Source: Minisyncoccota bacterium
Lineage (GTDB): Bacteria > Patescibacteriota > Minisyncoccia > Minisyncoccales > Minisyncoccaceae
Assembly (NCBI GenBank): GCA_028704295.1
Contig: JAQVLF010000030.1
Location: 1 to 6,437, forward strand
Reading direction: 5' to 3'
DNA length: 6,437 nt
This document shows positions 1-5,801 of this stretch, one piece after another. Below the pieces are notes generated by a model, which saw only the letters and a list, made by a program, of their open reading frames with translations, did no database searches and was not told the origin of the DNA. Position 1 is the first letter of the stretch. Every line of letters begins with the position of its first letter. Both the position numbers and the translations under genes were made by a program.

Positions 1-1
1 A

Positions 2-61
2 CTATATTCATACAACAATGATGCTTCGGTTTACACGCTTTTGCAAGATGAGTATGATTAA
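2..61 (+). CDS. Possible 3' end of an upstream gene (partial)
   Basis: The frame beginning at base 2 is open from the window edge to a TAA at 59-61 and reads LYSYNNDASVYTLLQDEYD. Its ordinary, polar composition could be a protein C-terminus. Nineteen codons are too few to identify a family, and one other forward frame is also open here (to a TAG at 82-84), so this is only a candidate. If real, the gene ends 70 bp before the -35 box of the next operon, and no clear terminator lies between. Confidence 0.3.
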   Translation, partial: LYSYNNDASVYTLLQDEYD

Positions 62-119
62 TTTCATGCTCATTTTGTATTAGAAAGCGTTTCTCATTTC
101 ATGCCGGTTTTGTATTGGA
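61..119 (+). repeat. Two imperfect 24-bp direct repeats, 35-bp period
   Basis: Bases 61-84 and 96-119 match at 20 of 24 positions. Both contain CATG, three variable bases, then (A/G)TTTTGTATT. They lie just upstream of the Panacea-gene promoter. A period of 35 bp is about three helical turns plus a little, so proteins bound to both copies would sit near the same DNA face. The spacer holds a separate inverted repeat, AGAAA (82-86) and TTTCT (90-94). A regulator-binding role is inferred. Confidence 0.5.
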
Positions 120-131
120 TAAGTCTAATAC
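112..131. promoter_or_regulatory. Imperfect 20-bp dyad abutting the -35 box (candidate operator)
   Basis: GTATT at 112-116 mirrors AATAC at 127-131, and inner GA (118-119) mirrors TC (124-125), so 7 of 10 base pairs are symmetric. The dyad ends exactly where the -35 hexamer begins at 132, a position where a bound protein would touch RNA polymerase. It overlaps the second direct repeat. Toxin-antitoxin operons are commonly autoregulated through such sites, but the binding protein here is unknown. Confidence 0.35.
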
Positions 132-160
132 TTGTCAAATCTAATTTTCCATGTTACTAT
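132..160 (+). promoter_or_regulatory. Sigma70-type promoter of the Panacea/toxin-like operon
   Basis: The -35 is TTGTCA (132-137, 5 of 6 to consensus), the spacer is 17 bp, and the -10 is TACTAT (155-160, 4 of 6). TG at 152-153 gives an extended -10. Transcription would start near 167, leaving a leader of about 63 nt before the ATG at 231. A TTG codon at 132 that is in frame with the gene lies inside this -35 box, so it cannot be the translation start. Confidence 0.65.
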
Positions 161-230
161 AAAAGCAACACGAACGTTGAAATATAATTTTGTCAATTTA
201 AGTGTTTTTATTATTCTTAAATTTAAAAAA

Positions 231-737
231 ATGACTACAGAATATAAAAAATCTATCAATGGAAATATTGATGTTTTTGATGTAGCAAACTATTTTATAC
301 ATCTTTCTCTTAAGAATAAAGTTGATGATGATGGAACCGTTGAAGGGATTACACATCTAAAACTACAAAAAATTTTATACTTTGCACAATGTGCATATTT
401 ATCTTTATACAATAAGCCTCTTTTTGATGATGAAATTAAAGCTTGGCAATATGGCCCAGTAATTTCTTCTATATATGATAAGTATAAAGTACAAGAAAAT
501 AAAATACTGCAGAAAGATAAAAATTTCAATGAAAATACGCTAGATGAAGATATTAAAGATTTTCTAGATGATATATGGAATTATTTTTCAAAATTTTCCA
601 CTACAGAATTAGTGAATATTACTCATATGCACGCACCTTGGAAAAACGCATATACAGGAGATAAAGATTCTGTAATAGAAAACGAGGTTCTAAGACAATA
701 CTATAAGGGAATTTTTAAGCTAGAGGATTGTGCCTAA
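231..737 (+). CDS. Panacea-domain (SocA-like, DUF4065) protein, probable antitoxin
   Basis: 168-aa cytosolic protein with the Panacea/SocA/GepA signature along its length. THLKLQKILYFAQ (residues 41-53) matches the family LKLQKLLYY helix. PLFDDEIKAWQYGPVISSIYDKY (63-85) matches the PLF-E-AW-YGPV-Y block. LVNITHMHAPWKNAY (127-141) matches the conserved TH-PW-AY segment. Panacea domains are known as a promiscuous antitoxin domain (PanA) that neutralises unrelated toxins; SocA in Caulobacter is a proteolytic adaptor antitoxin. ATG 231 was chosen because upstream in-frame codons lie in the promoter and leader and would add a hydrophobic tail foreign to the family. No Shine-Dalgarno is visible before it. 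The next gene overlaps by 8 bp, the usual antitoxin-first order. Domain assignment is firm; the antitoxin role is inferred. Confidence 0.88.
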   Translation: MTTEYKKSINGNIDVFDVANYFIHLSLKNKVDDDGTVEGITHLKLQKILYFAQCAYLSLYNKPLFDDEIKAWQYGPVISSIYDKYKVQENKILQKDKNFNENTLDEDIKDFLDDIWNYFSKFSTTELVNITHMHAPWKNAYTGDKDSVIENEVLRQYYKGIFKLEDCA

Positions 738-1170
738 GAAGAAAAGATTTTCAATAAGTGAAGATTTTGTTCGCATTCCAACAAAAGGATTTCTTTCTAA
801 TGCAGACTCAACATTAAGAGTATCTGATATGCCTGTTCGTTTTAGCTTTAGATTTTGCAGTTTTAAGAAGGGAGAATGTATAACTAACTTAGAAAAGAAA
901 GAGTTGGAAGCATTATATAAAAAATTCAAAAAATTTGAGAATCTAACATGGAACCAACTTAATCAACTCCCTAGAGAAAAAGGGATAACAGTTGAAAAAA
1001 ATGATAATGAAAATTATGAAAATCTTAAAAATAGGCAACCAAATTTAAGCAGATATTTTCATTTTAGAGTTGATGGGGCAGATACTCCTTTTAGGGTTTT
1101 TGGAGGACAAAGGGATGATTTATATTGTATTCTATTTTTCGATCCAAAAGGTAAAGAGAATAAGCATTAA
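730..1170 (+). CDS. Unrecognised basic 146-aa protein, candidate toxin paired with Panacea
   Basis: I do not recognise the family. The GTG start at 730 overlaps the Panacea stop by 8 bp (TAA 735-737), so translation is probably coupled. AGAGG at 722-726 is the window's only Shine-Dalgarno-like sequence at a start, though just 3 nt from GTG. The N-terminus is basic (MPKKKR), followed by a Lys-rich helix (about 55-70). The C-terminal 40 residues are strand-like and aromatic: RYFHFRVDG (108-116), FRVFGGQRDD (121-130), LYCILFFDPKGK (131-142). This ending recalls compact RelE-type endoribonuclease folds, but no catalytic set can be confirmed. No signal peptide or membrane segment is seen. The toxin role rests on gene order, size and charge. 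Confidence 0.7.
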   Translation: MPKKKRFSISEDFVRIPTKGFLSNADSTLRVSDMPVRFSFRFCSFKKGECITNLEKKELEALYKKFKKFENLTWNQLNQLPREKGITVEKNDNENYENLKNRQPNLSRYFHFRVDGADTPFRVFGGQRDDLYCILFFDPKGKENKH

Positions 1171-1185
1171 TAAATATATCAATGC

Positions 1186-1206
1186 CCTTCTTTAAAAGGT
1201 TTTTTT
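1186..1206 (+). terminator. Weak intrinsic terminator after the Panacea/toxin-like operon
   Basis: CCTT (1186-1189) pairs with AAGG (1196-1199) around a 6-nt loop and is followed at once by seven T residues (1200-1206). It lies 15 nt after the TAA at 1168-1170. The stem is only 4 bp, so efficiency is doubtful, but position and U-run are right. Confidence 0.5.
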
Positions 1207-1318
1207 GTTGCAAAATAAACAAAATTAGAAAACAATTGACAAAAAACTTTTGTGCAGGGTCTTAAATAAAGAATAAATGGATTTTAAAGCGGTTTGCTTG
1301 TTGCACAATTTTTGTATT

Positions 1319-1347
1319 AAGGCATAGCCGAAAGACTATGTTTTTTT
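1319..1347 (+). terminator. Second hairpin plus U-run in the intergenic region
   Basis: CATAG (1323-1327) pairs with CTATG (1336-1340). The stem can extend outward through two G-U wobbles and two A-U pairs (1319-1322 with 1341-1344). The loop contains CGAAAG, able to close as a GAAA tetraloop. Seven T residues follow (1341-1347). It lies about 150 nt past the toxin-like gene, so it may end readthrough or a short transcript starting near 1236. Confidence 0.5.
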
Positions 1348-1365
1348 ACTACGCTTTAATAAAAA

Positions 1366-1380
1366 CATGAAAATTTTGTA
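1366..1380 (+). repeat. Third copy of the CATG-N3-RTTTTGTA motif
   Basis: CATG (1366-1369), three bases, then ATTTTGTA (1373-1380). The same arrangement occurs at 65-79 and 100-114 upstream of the Panacea operon. All three sit upstream of a promoter on the same strand: here 28 bases separate the motif from the -35 box, versus 17 for the nearest copy at the other operon. Shared regulation is an inference. Confidence 0.4.
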
Positions 1381-1408
1381 CTTTAGACGTTTTCCTGTCA
1401 AAAATAAC

Positions 1409-1437
1409 TTGACTAATCTAAAATTTTAAGGTATTTT
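1409..1437 (+). promoter_or_regulatory. Sigma70-type promoter of the ATPase-TOPRIM-TOTE operon
   Basis: The -35 is TTGACT (1409-1414, 5 of 6), the spacer is exactly 17 bp, and the -10 is TATTTT (1432-1437, 4 of 6). The start site would be near 1444, leaving a leader of about 32 nt before ATG 1476. The leader is nearly all A and T and has no Shine-Dalgarno. The AT background raises the chance-match risk for the -10, but the -35 is GC-containing and correctly spaced. Confidence 0.6.
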
Positions 1438-1475
1438 AAAATAAAATTACAAAAAATACTTTTTTAAACAAATTT

Positions 1476-2735
1476 ATGTTAATAACAAGAATCAAAGTTA
1501 AAAATTTTTATGGAATTAAAGATGCGGTAGAAGTAAAATTCATTGAGGGGGGAAAGATAGATAAATCTGGCTATTTTAAGATAGCAAGCAATCAAAGAGT
1601 TTCTTTGATCAATGGTTTTTATGGAGCTAATGCTTCTGGTAAAAGCACCATACTAAATGCAATGGATAAGATCATAGATTTAATGCTAGTCAAGAGACCT
1701 GATTTTTCCGTGTCTCCGATTGGAATACAGCAAGAGACCATTATTTGCTTGCCCAATTATCATGTTGACGCAGTTAAAGATCCAACTGAGCTAGAAATTG
1801 ATTTTATTTCGGGAAATAACAAATATGCCTATAAAATTTGCATCATAAACGGAAGGATAATCGGAAGAGAGGTCTTTTTTAGAAATGGGGTAAGAATTTT
1901 TGATAGAAATAAAGATTCGATTGTTTTCCCTGAAAAAAAGTATAAGCAGTTGGGAAACACTTTTAAAGATTATGTTCTTCCTAAAAAATCTTCTTTTTTG
2001 TCAGCTCTTCTTGATGGCAGAATAGTTTCAAAGGATTTGGAAGCTGTTGTGGGTTTAAATGATATAAAGGCTATACGCAAAAAAACATGCTTTATTACAG
2101 ATAAGAGGGCTGTGGCATTGGGGCAAAATAATATTGGAGGATTGTTTGCTGTTTTTTTTAACTATATTAATAATGCTGATTTAAATAAGGAGAATTATTT
2201 AAATAATATAAACAGCATTGCAAAATATTTTGAGCCATCTTTAGATAAGATAGTGATTAAGCAAAAAAAATCTATTGACCCAAATAATATTGAGGCTGAT
2301 TATGGCATAAAATATAAGAATTGCGACAAGCTCTTGCCTATAACCGAAGCTTCGGCCGGAACAAGAGAGCTTATAGCCTATATAAACAATATTCTTGATA
2401 TTTTGAAAAGCGGAGGAGTTATTGTTTATGATGAAACTAGCAAATATTATCACCCTGATATGGAAATTGCCATTTTGAATTTATTTAGAGATGGGGATGT
2501 CAATAAAAATCATGCACAGATATTTTTTTCTTCTCACAATCATGCAACATTTGATTTATTGCACAATAGCCAGGCACATATAATGGAAAAAGAGAATGAT
2601 GCAATAACAGTGAACAAAGTTTTAGACTATGATGTTAAAGAACGAGATAATATAAAGAAAAAATATAAGGCTGGTTCCTTAGGCGGCGTTCCTGATACGA
2701 TTGATTTCAATAGAATAATAAATAACTTATTGTAA
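1476..2735 (+). CDS. AAA_15/RloA-like ATPase, first gene of defence operon
   Basis: 419-aa cytosolic P-loop ATPase of the ABC/SMC-like AAA_15/AAA_21 type. It opens with the typical N-terminal strand, MLITRIKVKNFYGIKD. Walker A is GANASGKST (residues 50-58, Lys56). An ABC-signature-like stretch EASAGTREL starts at 291. Walker B is GGVIVYDE with Asp319 and Glu320, continuing to HP (326-327), and FFSSHN gives the switch histidine His354. The insert between Walker A and signature (about 60-285) is the usual variable lid. Family members are sensor/scaffold subunits of phage-defence pairs: RloA with RloB, AbiLi with AbiLii, AriA with AriB. The next gene, 5 bp downstream, encodes an RloB-like protein, so the ATPase probably holds or activates that partner. 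The C-terminus has no OLD-type TOPRIM domain. ATG 1476 begins directly at the conserved first strand. The ATPase fold is certain; subfamily is inferred. Confidence 0.88.
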   Translation: MLITRIKVKNFYGIKDAVEVKFIEGGKIDKSGYFKIASNQRVSLINGFYGANASGKSTILNAMDKIIDLMLVKRPDFSVSPIGIQQETIICLPNYHVDAVKDPTELEIDFISGNNKYAYKICIINGRIIGREVFFRNGVRIFDRNKDSIVFPEKKYKQLGNTFKDYVLPKKSSFLSALLDGRIVSKDLEAVVGLNDIKAIRKKTCFITDKRAVALGQNNIGGLFAVFFNYINNADLNKENYLNNINSIAKYFEPSLDKIVIKQKKSIDPNNIEADYGIKYKNCDKLLPITEASAGTRELIAYINNILDILKSGGVIVYDETSKYYHPDMEIAILNLFRDGDVNKNHAQIFFSSHNHATFDLLHNSQAHIMEKENDAITVNKVLDYDVKERDNIKKKYKAGSLGGVPDTIDFNRIINNLL

Positions 2736-2740
2736 TCAGC

Positions 2741-3310
2741 ATGAAAAAGTCTCTTAAAATACATTATTTCCTGGCATGGGAGGGGTATACGGAATATAAG
2801 ATATTTTCGTATCTGACCAGAAACAGATTTAGAGGCCAATTTTTAAAATCTGATATAAGATTTAGAGACGCAATCAACATTACTCAAGGAGAAATAATCA
2901 TATCGAATGGAAAATTAAACGGAGTCGGGGATAAAACTAATTTCAAATCAAAATATTTGATTTTGAAGAAATATTATCCAGATGAAACCTTTTTCTTTTT
3001 TTTAGACGAGGATTTATATGATTCTTCAGAAATAGAGCAGATGATCAAAATGGGCGGAGACTTTGTCCAGTTTATCAAATATAATTCAGAATATTTACTA
3101 TTGAAGCTATCCAATTTCAACCTAAAGAATCCGGAGGATTTCGATCGTTTGGAAGATTTTAGGCAATATTGCAAGGATGAATTTTATGAAAGGTTTAGAA
3201 AGAAAGCCAGCGAAATGAAGGAGGCTGAATTAGAGCAAATATTTAAAAAAATTTCTGAAGATGAAATAAAAGATATTTTTAATGAGCTTTTTTTAATTGC
3301 TGGCATTTAA
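2741..3310 (+). CDS. RloB-like protein with TOPRIM-type motifs, candidate nuclease effector
   Basis: 189-aa protein beginning 5 bp after the ATPase stop. The N-terminal strand ends in AWEGYTEYKIF (12-22), where Glu14 occupies the TOPRIM catalytic-glutamate position, as in the EG-TE motif of RloB/AbiLii. A hydrophobic strand FFFFLDED (84-91) gives Asp89 and Asp91, the DxD metal site. FIKYNSEYLLLKLSNF (111-126) resembles the RloB segment N-x-x-FE-WLLLHF. The C-terminal 50 residues are charged and helical, possibly coiled-coil. These features suggest a metal-dependent nuclease or toxin controlled by the upstream ATPase, as AriB is by AriA. It is short, and the FE-W-H positions are altered (E117, Y118, N125), so it is a divergent member. 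A short poly-T tract at 2997-3002 and onward codes for the Phe run. Start ATG 2741 is the only sensible start; no Shine-Dalgarno. Confidence 0.72.
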   Translation: MKKSLKIHYFLAWEGYTEYKIFSYLTRNRFRGQFLKSDIRFRDAINITQGEIIISNGKLNGVGDKTNFKSKYLILKKYYPDETFFFFLDEDLYDSSEIEQMIKMGGDFVQFIKYNSEYLLLKLSNFNLKNPEDFDRLEDFRQYCKDEFYERFRKKASEMKEAELEQIFKKISEDEIKDIFNELFLIAGI

Positions 3311-3314
3311 AACT

Positions 3315-5456
3315 ATGATTAATTTTACTCCTGAGCAGAAAATAAAATTATTTGCATCAATTTTCAGCGGAAGAAGCGATGTCTATGCCCTAAGGTGGGA
3401 AAAATGGGATGGCAACGCAAGCGGATATTTTCCTGTGTATAAAAATAAGGGGAAAAAGGAGTTTGCACAGCTCACGGAAGATGTTATCGAGGAGCATTTA
3501 AGGGGATATAAAACGGTGGGAGTTTATCCTTTATTATTAGATAATACTTCTTTATTTGTTGCTGCTGATTTTGATGGCAATGGTTGGATTAAATCGATTA
3601 AAAGACTGCTTAAACAGTGTAAAAAATATAATCTGCCTTTATACATTGAACGTTCTCGTTCTGGCAATGGAGGACATGTTTGGTGGTTTTTTGAAAGTCG
3701 TTATCCAGCGTTTAAATCGCGAAAAATATTTTTACATCTTATTAAAGAGTCAAAAAATATGGATGATTTTGAAAAAGAAGAAAGCTTTGATAGATTATTT
3801 CCAAATCAAGATTATCATACAGGCAAGGGCTTGGGAAATCTTATAGCTCTGCCGCTTCAGGGAAAGTCTAGAAAGTATAATAATAGTGTTTTTCTTGATT
3901 CCGACGATAACTTTGAGATGGTAGCTGACCAGTGGAAATTGCTTAATTCTATTGAAAGAATCCCGACAAAAATTTTAGACGATCTATTCGAGCGATTCTC
4001 CGATGATAATCCTGTAAAAAGAAAAATTATTCATAACGGAGATAAAATACCAATCACTTTAAGCAACTATGCATTAATTCCAAAAAAGTATATAAACAAG
4101 CAAATAGCAAATTTTTTAACAGAAGAGTTAAATTTTTTCAACAATGAATATGCAATTAAACAAAAAATGGGATTTTCAGTTTACAAGACAGAAAGATTTT
4201 TTAAAACCGTAATCAAGGATGATGAGAATATATTAATTCCTCGAGGCTTTATTGATAAGCTCGTATATTATTTCAATGATAATGGCATTCCTTATAGAAT
4301 TTATGATAGGCGCAAAAGATGCGATGAGGCAAGATACAAATCAAGCTTAAAATTATTTAATTATCAGAAGGATGCGTTAAATGCTTTTAAAAATGCTGAG
4401 CAAGGAATTTTAGTCGCTCCGCCTGGATCCGGAAAGACCATCATGGCTCTATCTTTGATTTCTGAAAGAAAGCAGCCTGCGCTGATAATCACTCATCGCA
4501 AGCAGATTTATGATCAATGGCTGTCAAGAATTGAAGATTTTCTGCAAATTCCTAAAAGAAAGATCGGTCAAATTGGAGGCAATAAGAAACTTGTAAAAAC
4601 TCCATTAACTGTTGCCATGGTGCAGACATTGGCGAGAATGGATAATTTAAAAGAAATATCAGAGCAATTTGGATTGATATTAGTTGACGAATGCCATCAT
4701 GTGCCGGCTAAAATGTTTCGTGAAACCATTGTTCAATTAAACCCCTATTATTTATATGGCCTAACAGCAACTCCGGTTAGGAAACATAATGATGAAAAAC
4801 TGATTTTTGTTTATCTTGGAGAAATAATTCATGAGATTGACAAAGAATTTAAAATAAAGGTTGTAAAAAATAATAAGTTTGAAATAAAAATTAACAATAC
4901 TAAGCTTGAGTTTCCATATAAAGTTAAAGCTGAAGATTATCAATTATTAGCTAAAATTATTTCTTTTGATACAAAACGGAATGAGCTGATTGCAAGCGAT
5001 GCGAGAAAGGAGGTAGAAAAAGGGAGAAAGTGTCTAATATTAACTGAACGCAAAGAGCATGTTCAGATGATAGCCACTTATTTTAAGAAAGAATTTGAAG
5101 TGATAGACATGACCGGTGATTTAACTTTAAAAAAGAAGCAGGAAAAAATCAAACAGATTGAATTAGGGCATTTTGAGATTATTGTCGCCACTGGTCAACT
5201 GCTTGGCGAGGGTACGCATTTTGATGATTTAGATTGTTTATTTTTAGCATACCCATTTTCCTTTGAAGGAAAGCTAACTCAATATATCGGCCGGCTTTTG
5301 CACGGCAGCGAAGGCAGAAAAATTGTATATGATTACAGGGATGAAAAGATTGAATACTTAGAAAGAATGTTTAAGAAAAGGTTAAAATATTATAATAAAA
5401 ATTATAATATAAACTACGAATCCGAAATGCTTTCGCTGAGAAGCAAAAAAAGTTGA
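3315..5456 (+). CDS. TOTE-type archaeo-eukaryotic primase fused to SF2 helicase
   Basis: 713-aa cytosolic protein. N-terminal AEP domain (about 10-215): AADFDGNGW carries the metal-binding pair Asp85 and Asp87, GGHVWWFF the conserved His121, and LGNLIALPLQGKSRK (173-187) the basic nucleotide-binding block, the arrangement of TOTE conflict-system primases. After a linker, NGIPYRIYDRR leads into an XPB/UvsW-like helicase: Q-motif region FNYQKDAL, Walker A APPGSGKT (368-375, Lys374), DECHH (458-462), TAT (484-486), motif V-like ATGQLLGEGTHF and motif VI QYIGRLLH (656-663). Motif VI has His663 where QxxGRxxR expects Arg. TOTE proteins are predicted nucleic-acid-targeting defence factors; the combined primase and helicase suggests priming or remodelling invading DNA or RNA. 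ATG 3315 lies 4 bp after the previous stop and was preferred over TTG 3297, which overlaps that gene. Ends in TGA. No appended nuclease domain, so the neighbouring TOPRIM protein may supply it. Confidence 0.9.
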   Translation: MINFTPEQKIKLFASIFSGRSDVYALRWEKWDGNASGYFPVYKNKGKKEFAQLTEDVIEEHLRGYKTVGVYPLLLDNTSLFVAADFDGNGWIKSIKRLLKQCKKYNLPLYIERSRSGNGGHVWWFFESRYPAFKSRKIFLHLIKESKNMDDFEKEESFDRLFPNQDYHTGKGLGNLIALPLQGKSRKYNNSVFLDSDDNFEMVADQWKLLNSIERIPTKILDDLFERFSDDNPVKRKIIHNGDKIPITLSNYALIPKKYINKQIANFLTEELNFFNNEYAIKQKMGFSVYKTERFFKTVIKDDENILIPRGFIDKLVYYFNDNGIPYRIYDRRKRCDEARYKSSLKLFNYQKDALNAFKNAEQGILVAPPGSGKTIMALSLISERKQPALIITHRKQIYDQWLSRIEDFLQIPKRKIGQIGGNKKLVKTPLTVAMVQTLARMDNLKEISEQFGLILVDECHHVPAKMFRETIVQLNPYYLYGLTATPVRKHNDEKLIFVYLGEIIHEIDKEFKIKVVKNNKFEIKINNTKLEFPYKVKAEDYQLLAKIISFDTKRNELIASDARKEVEKGRKCLILTERKEHVQMIATYFKKEFEVIDMTGDLTLKKKQEKIKQIELGHFEIIVATGQLLGEGTHFDDLDCLFLAYPFSFEGKLTQYIGRLLHGSEGRKIVYDYRDEKIEYLERMFKKRLKYYNKNYNINYESEMLSLRSKKS

Positions 5457-5491
5457 TCGACGTTTATTTTAGATGATATATATTGTATATG

Positions 5492-5500
5492 TGATAAAAT
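5492..5500 (+). promoter_or_regulatory. Possible extended -10 promoter before the ATPase remnant
   Basis: TGATAAAAT reads as TGn followed by TAAAAT (5495-5500, 5 of 6 to TATAAT). There is no good -35 at 17 bp. It lies 31 bp before ATG 5532. The 75-bp gap after the TOTE gene shows no clear terminator, so readthrough from the operon is equally possible. The short inverted repeat ATATA-ttg-TATAT just upstream may be AT-rich coincidence. Confidence 0.3.
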
Positions 5501-5531
5501 ATTAACATTTTATAACAAATATTGATACAAA

Positions 5532-5801
5532 ATGAACAAGATAGAAATCATAAGAATATTAGAGGATTGGAATTTTTGGGCAAAGGATTTAAACACAGGC
5601 TTTAAAAGAAAGCTGCATTTAAATGCGTTGGAAAAATAACTTTCAAATGAACAAGTAAAAGTAATTACTGGGGCAAGAAGAAGTGGAAAGTCATATATTA
5701 TAATGAGGCAGATGGCCAAATGGCTAATTGATGATAAAATTCAATATAAAAGCCTTAGGAATTGGTTGCTTCAAAATATGCGAGTGGCATACCAGACATA
5801 A
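5532..5801 (+). pseudogene. AAA_14-type ATPase remnant with in-frame stop
   Basis: ATG 5532 opens a 35-codon frame, beginning MNKIEIIRILEDWNFWAKDL, that ends in TAA at 5637-5639. The same frame then continues as LSNEQVKVITGARRSGKSYI with a Walker A (GARRSGKS, 5670-5693) and MRQMAKWLIDDK, up to TAA 5799-5801. The two parts join without a frame change as the N-terminus of an AAA_14/DUF4143-like ATPase (ILEDWNFW, then TGxRRxGKS and MRQM). One base change, such as TTA to TAA, explains the stop. Members of this family are usually several hundred residues, and here similarity fades after about 5750, so Walker B, sensor regions and C-terminal domain are missing. It is therefore nonsense-mutated and 3'-truncated, apparently by a deletion joining it to the following gene. 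Family assignment is from memory of the motif pattern. Confidence 0.7.

Larger units (their letters stand above)
1171..1475. other. 305-bp intergenic region between the two operons
   Basis: No convincing coding sequence. In order it holds a weak terminator (1186-1206), a TTGACA box (1236-1241) with a 6-bp inverted repeat ACAAAA/TTTTGT (1239-1253), a second hairpin with a U-run (1319-1347), a copy of the CATG-N3-RTTTTGTA motif (1366-1380), and the promoter of the ATPase operon (1409-1437). A 12-bp direct repeat, TTGTTGCAAAAT and TTGTTGCACAAT, occurs at 1205-1216 and 1298-1309 with one mismatch. No tRNA or riboswitch was recognised. Confidence 0.6.

Noticed and set aside
61..119. CRISPR-like array
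   Set aside because: Only two imperfect copies with an 11-bp gap and no cas genes.
132..230. N-terminal extension of 33 residues on the Panacea protein from TTG 132
   Set aside because: The TTG is part of the -35 box of a good extended -10 promoter, and the extension is hydrophobic and unlike the family's start.
2241..2839. Minus-strand open frames opposite the ATPase and TOPRIM genes
   Set aside because: They overlap genes with clear motifs, show no family signal and are expected from AT-rich coding DNA.
3297..3314. TTG 3297 as start of the primase-helicase
   Set aside because: It lies inside the previous gene; ATG 3315, four bases after that gene's stop, is the more usual start and loses no domain residue.
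3556..3846. A 96-codon forward frame inside the primase domain
   Set aside because: It lies wholly within the AEP region, whose own frame carries all the conserved motifs.
5425..5446. GCTT/AAGC hairpin at the end of the primase-helicase gene as terminator
   Set aside because: It is followed by A residues, not a U-run, and lies inside the coding sequence.
5530..5655. Identical 11-mer AAATGAACAAG at 5530-5540 and 5645-5655
   Set aside because: The copies are in different reading frames with unrelated flanks; likely chance in AT-rich DNA.
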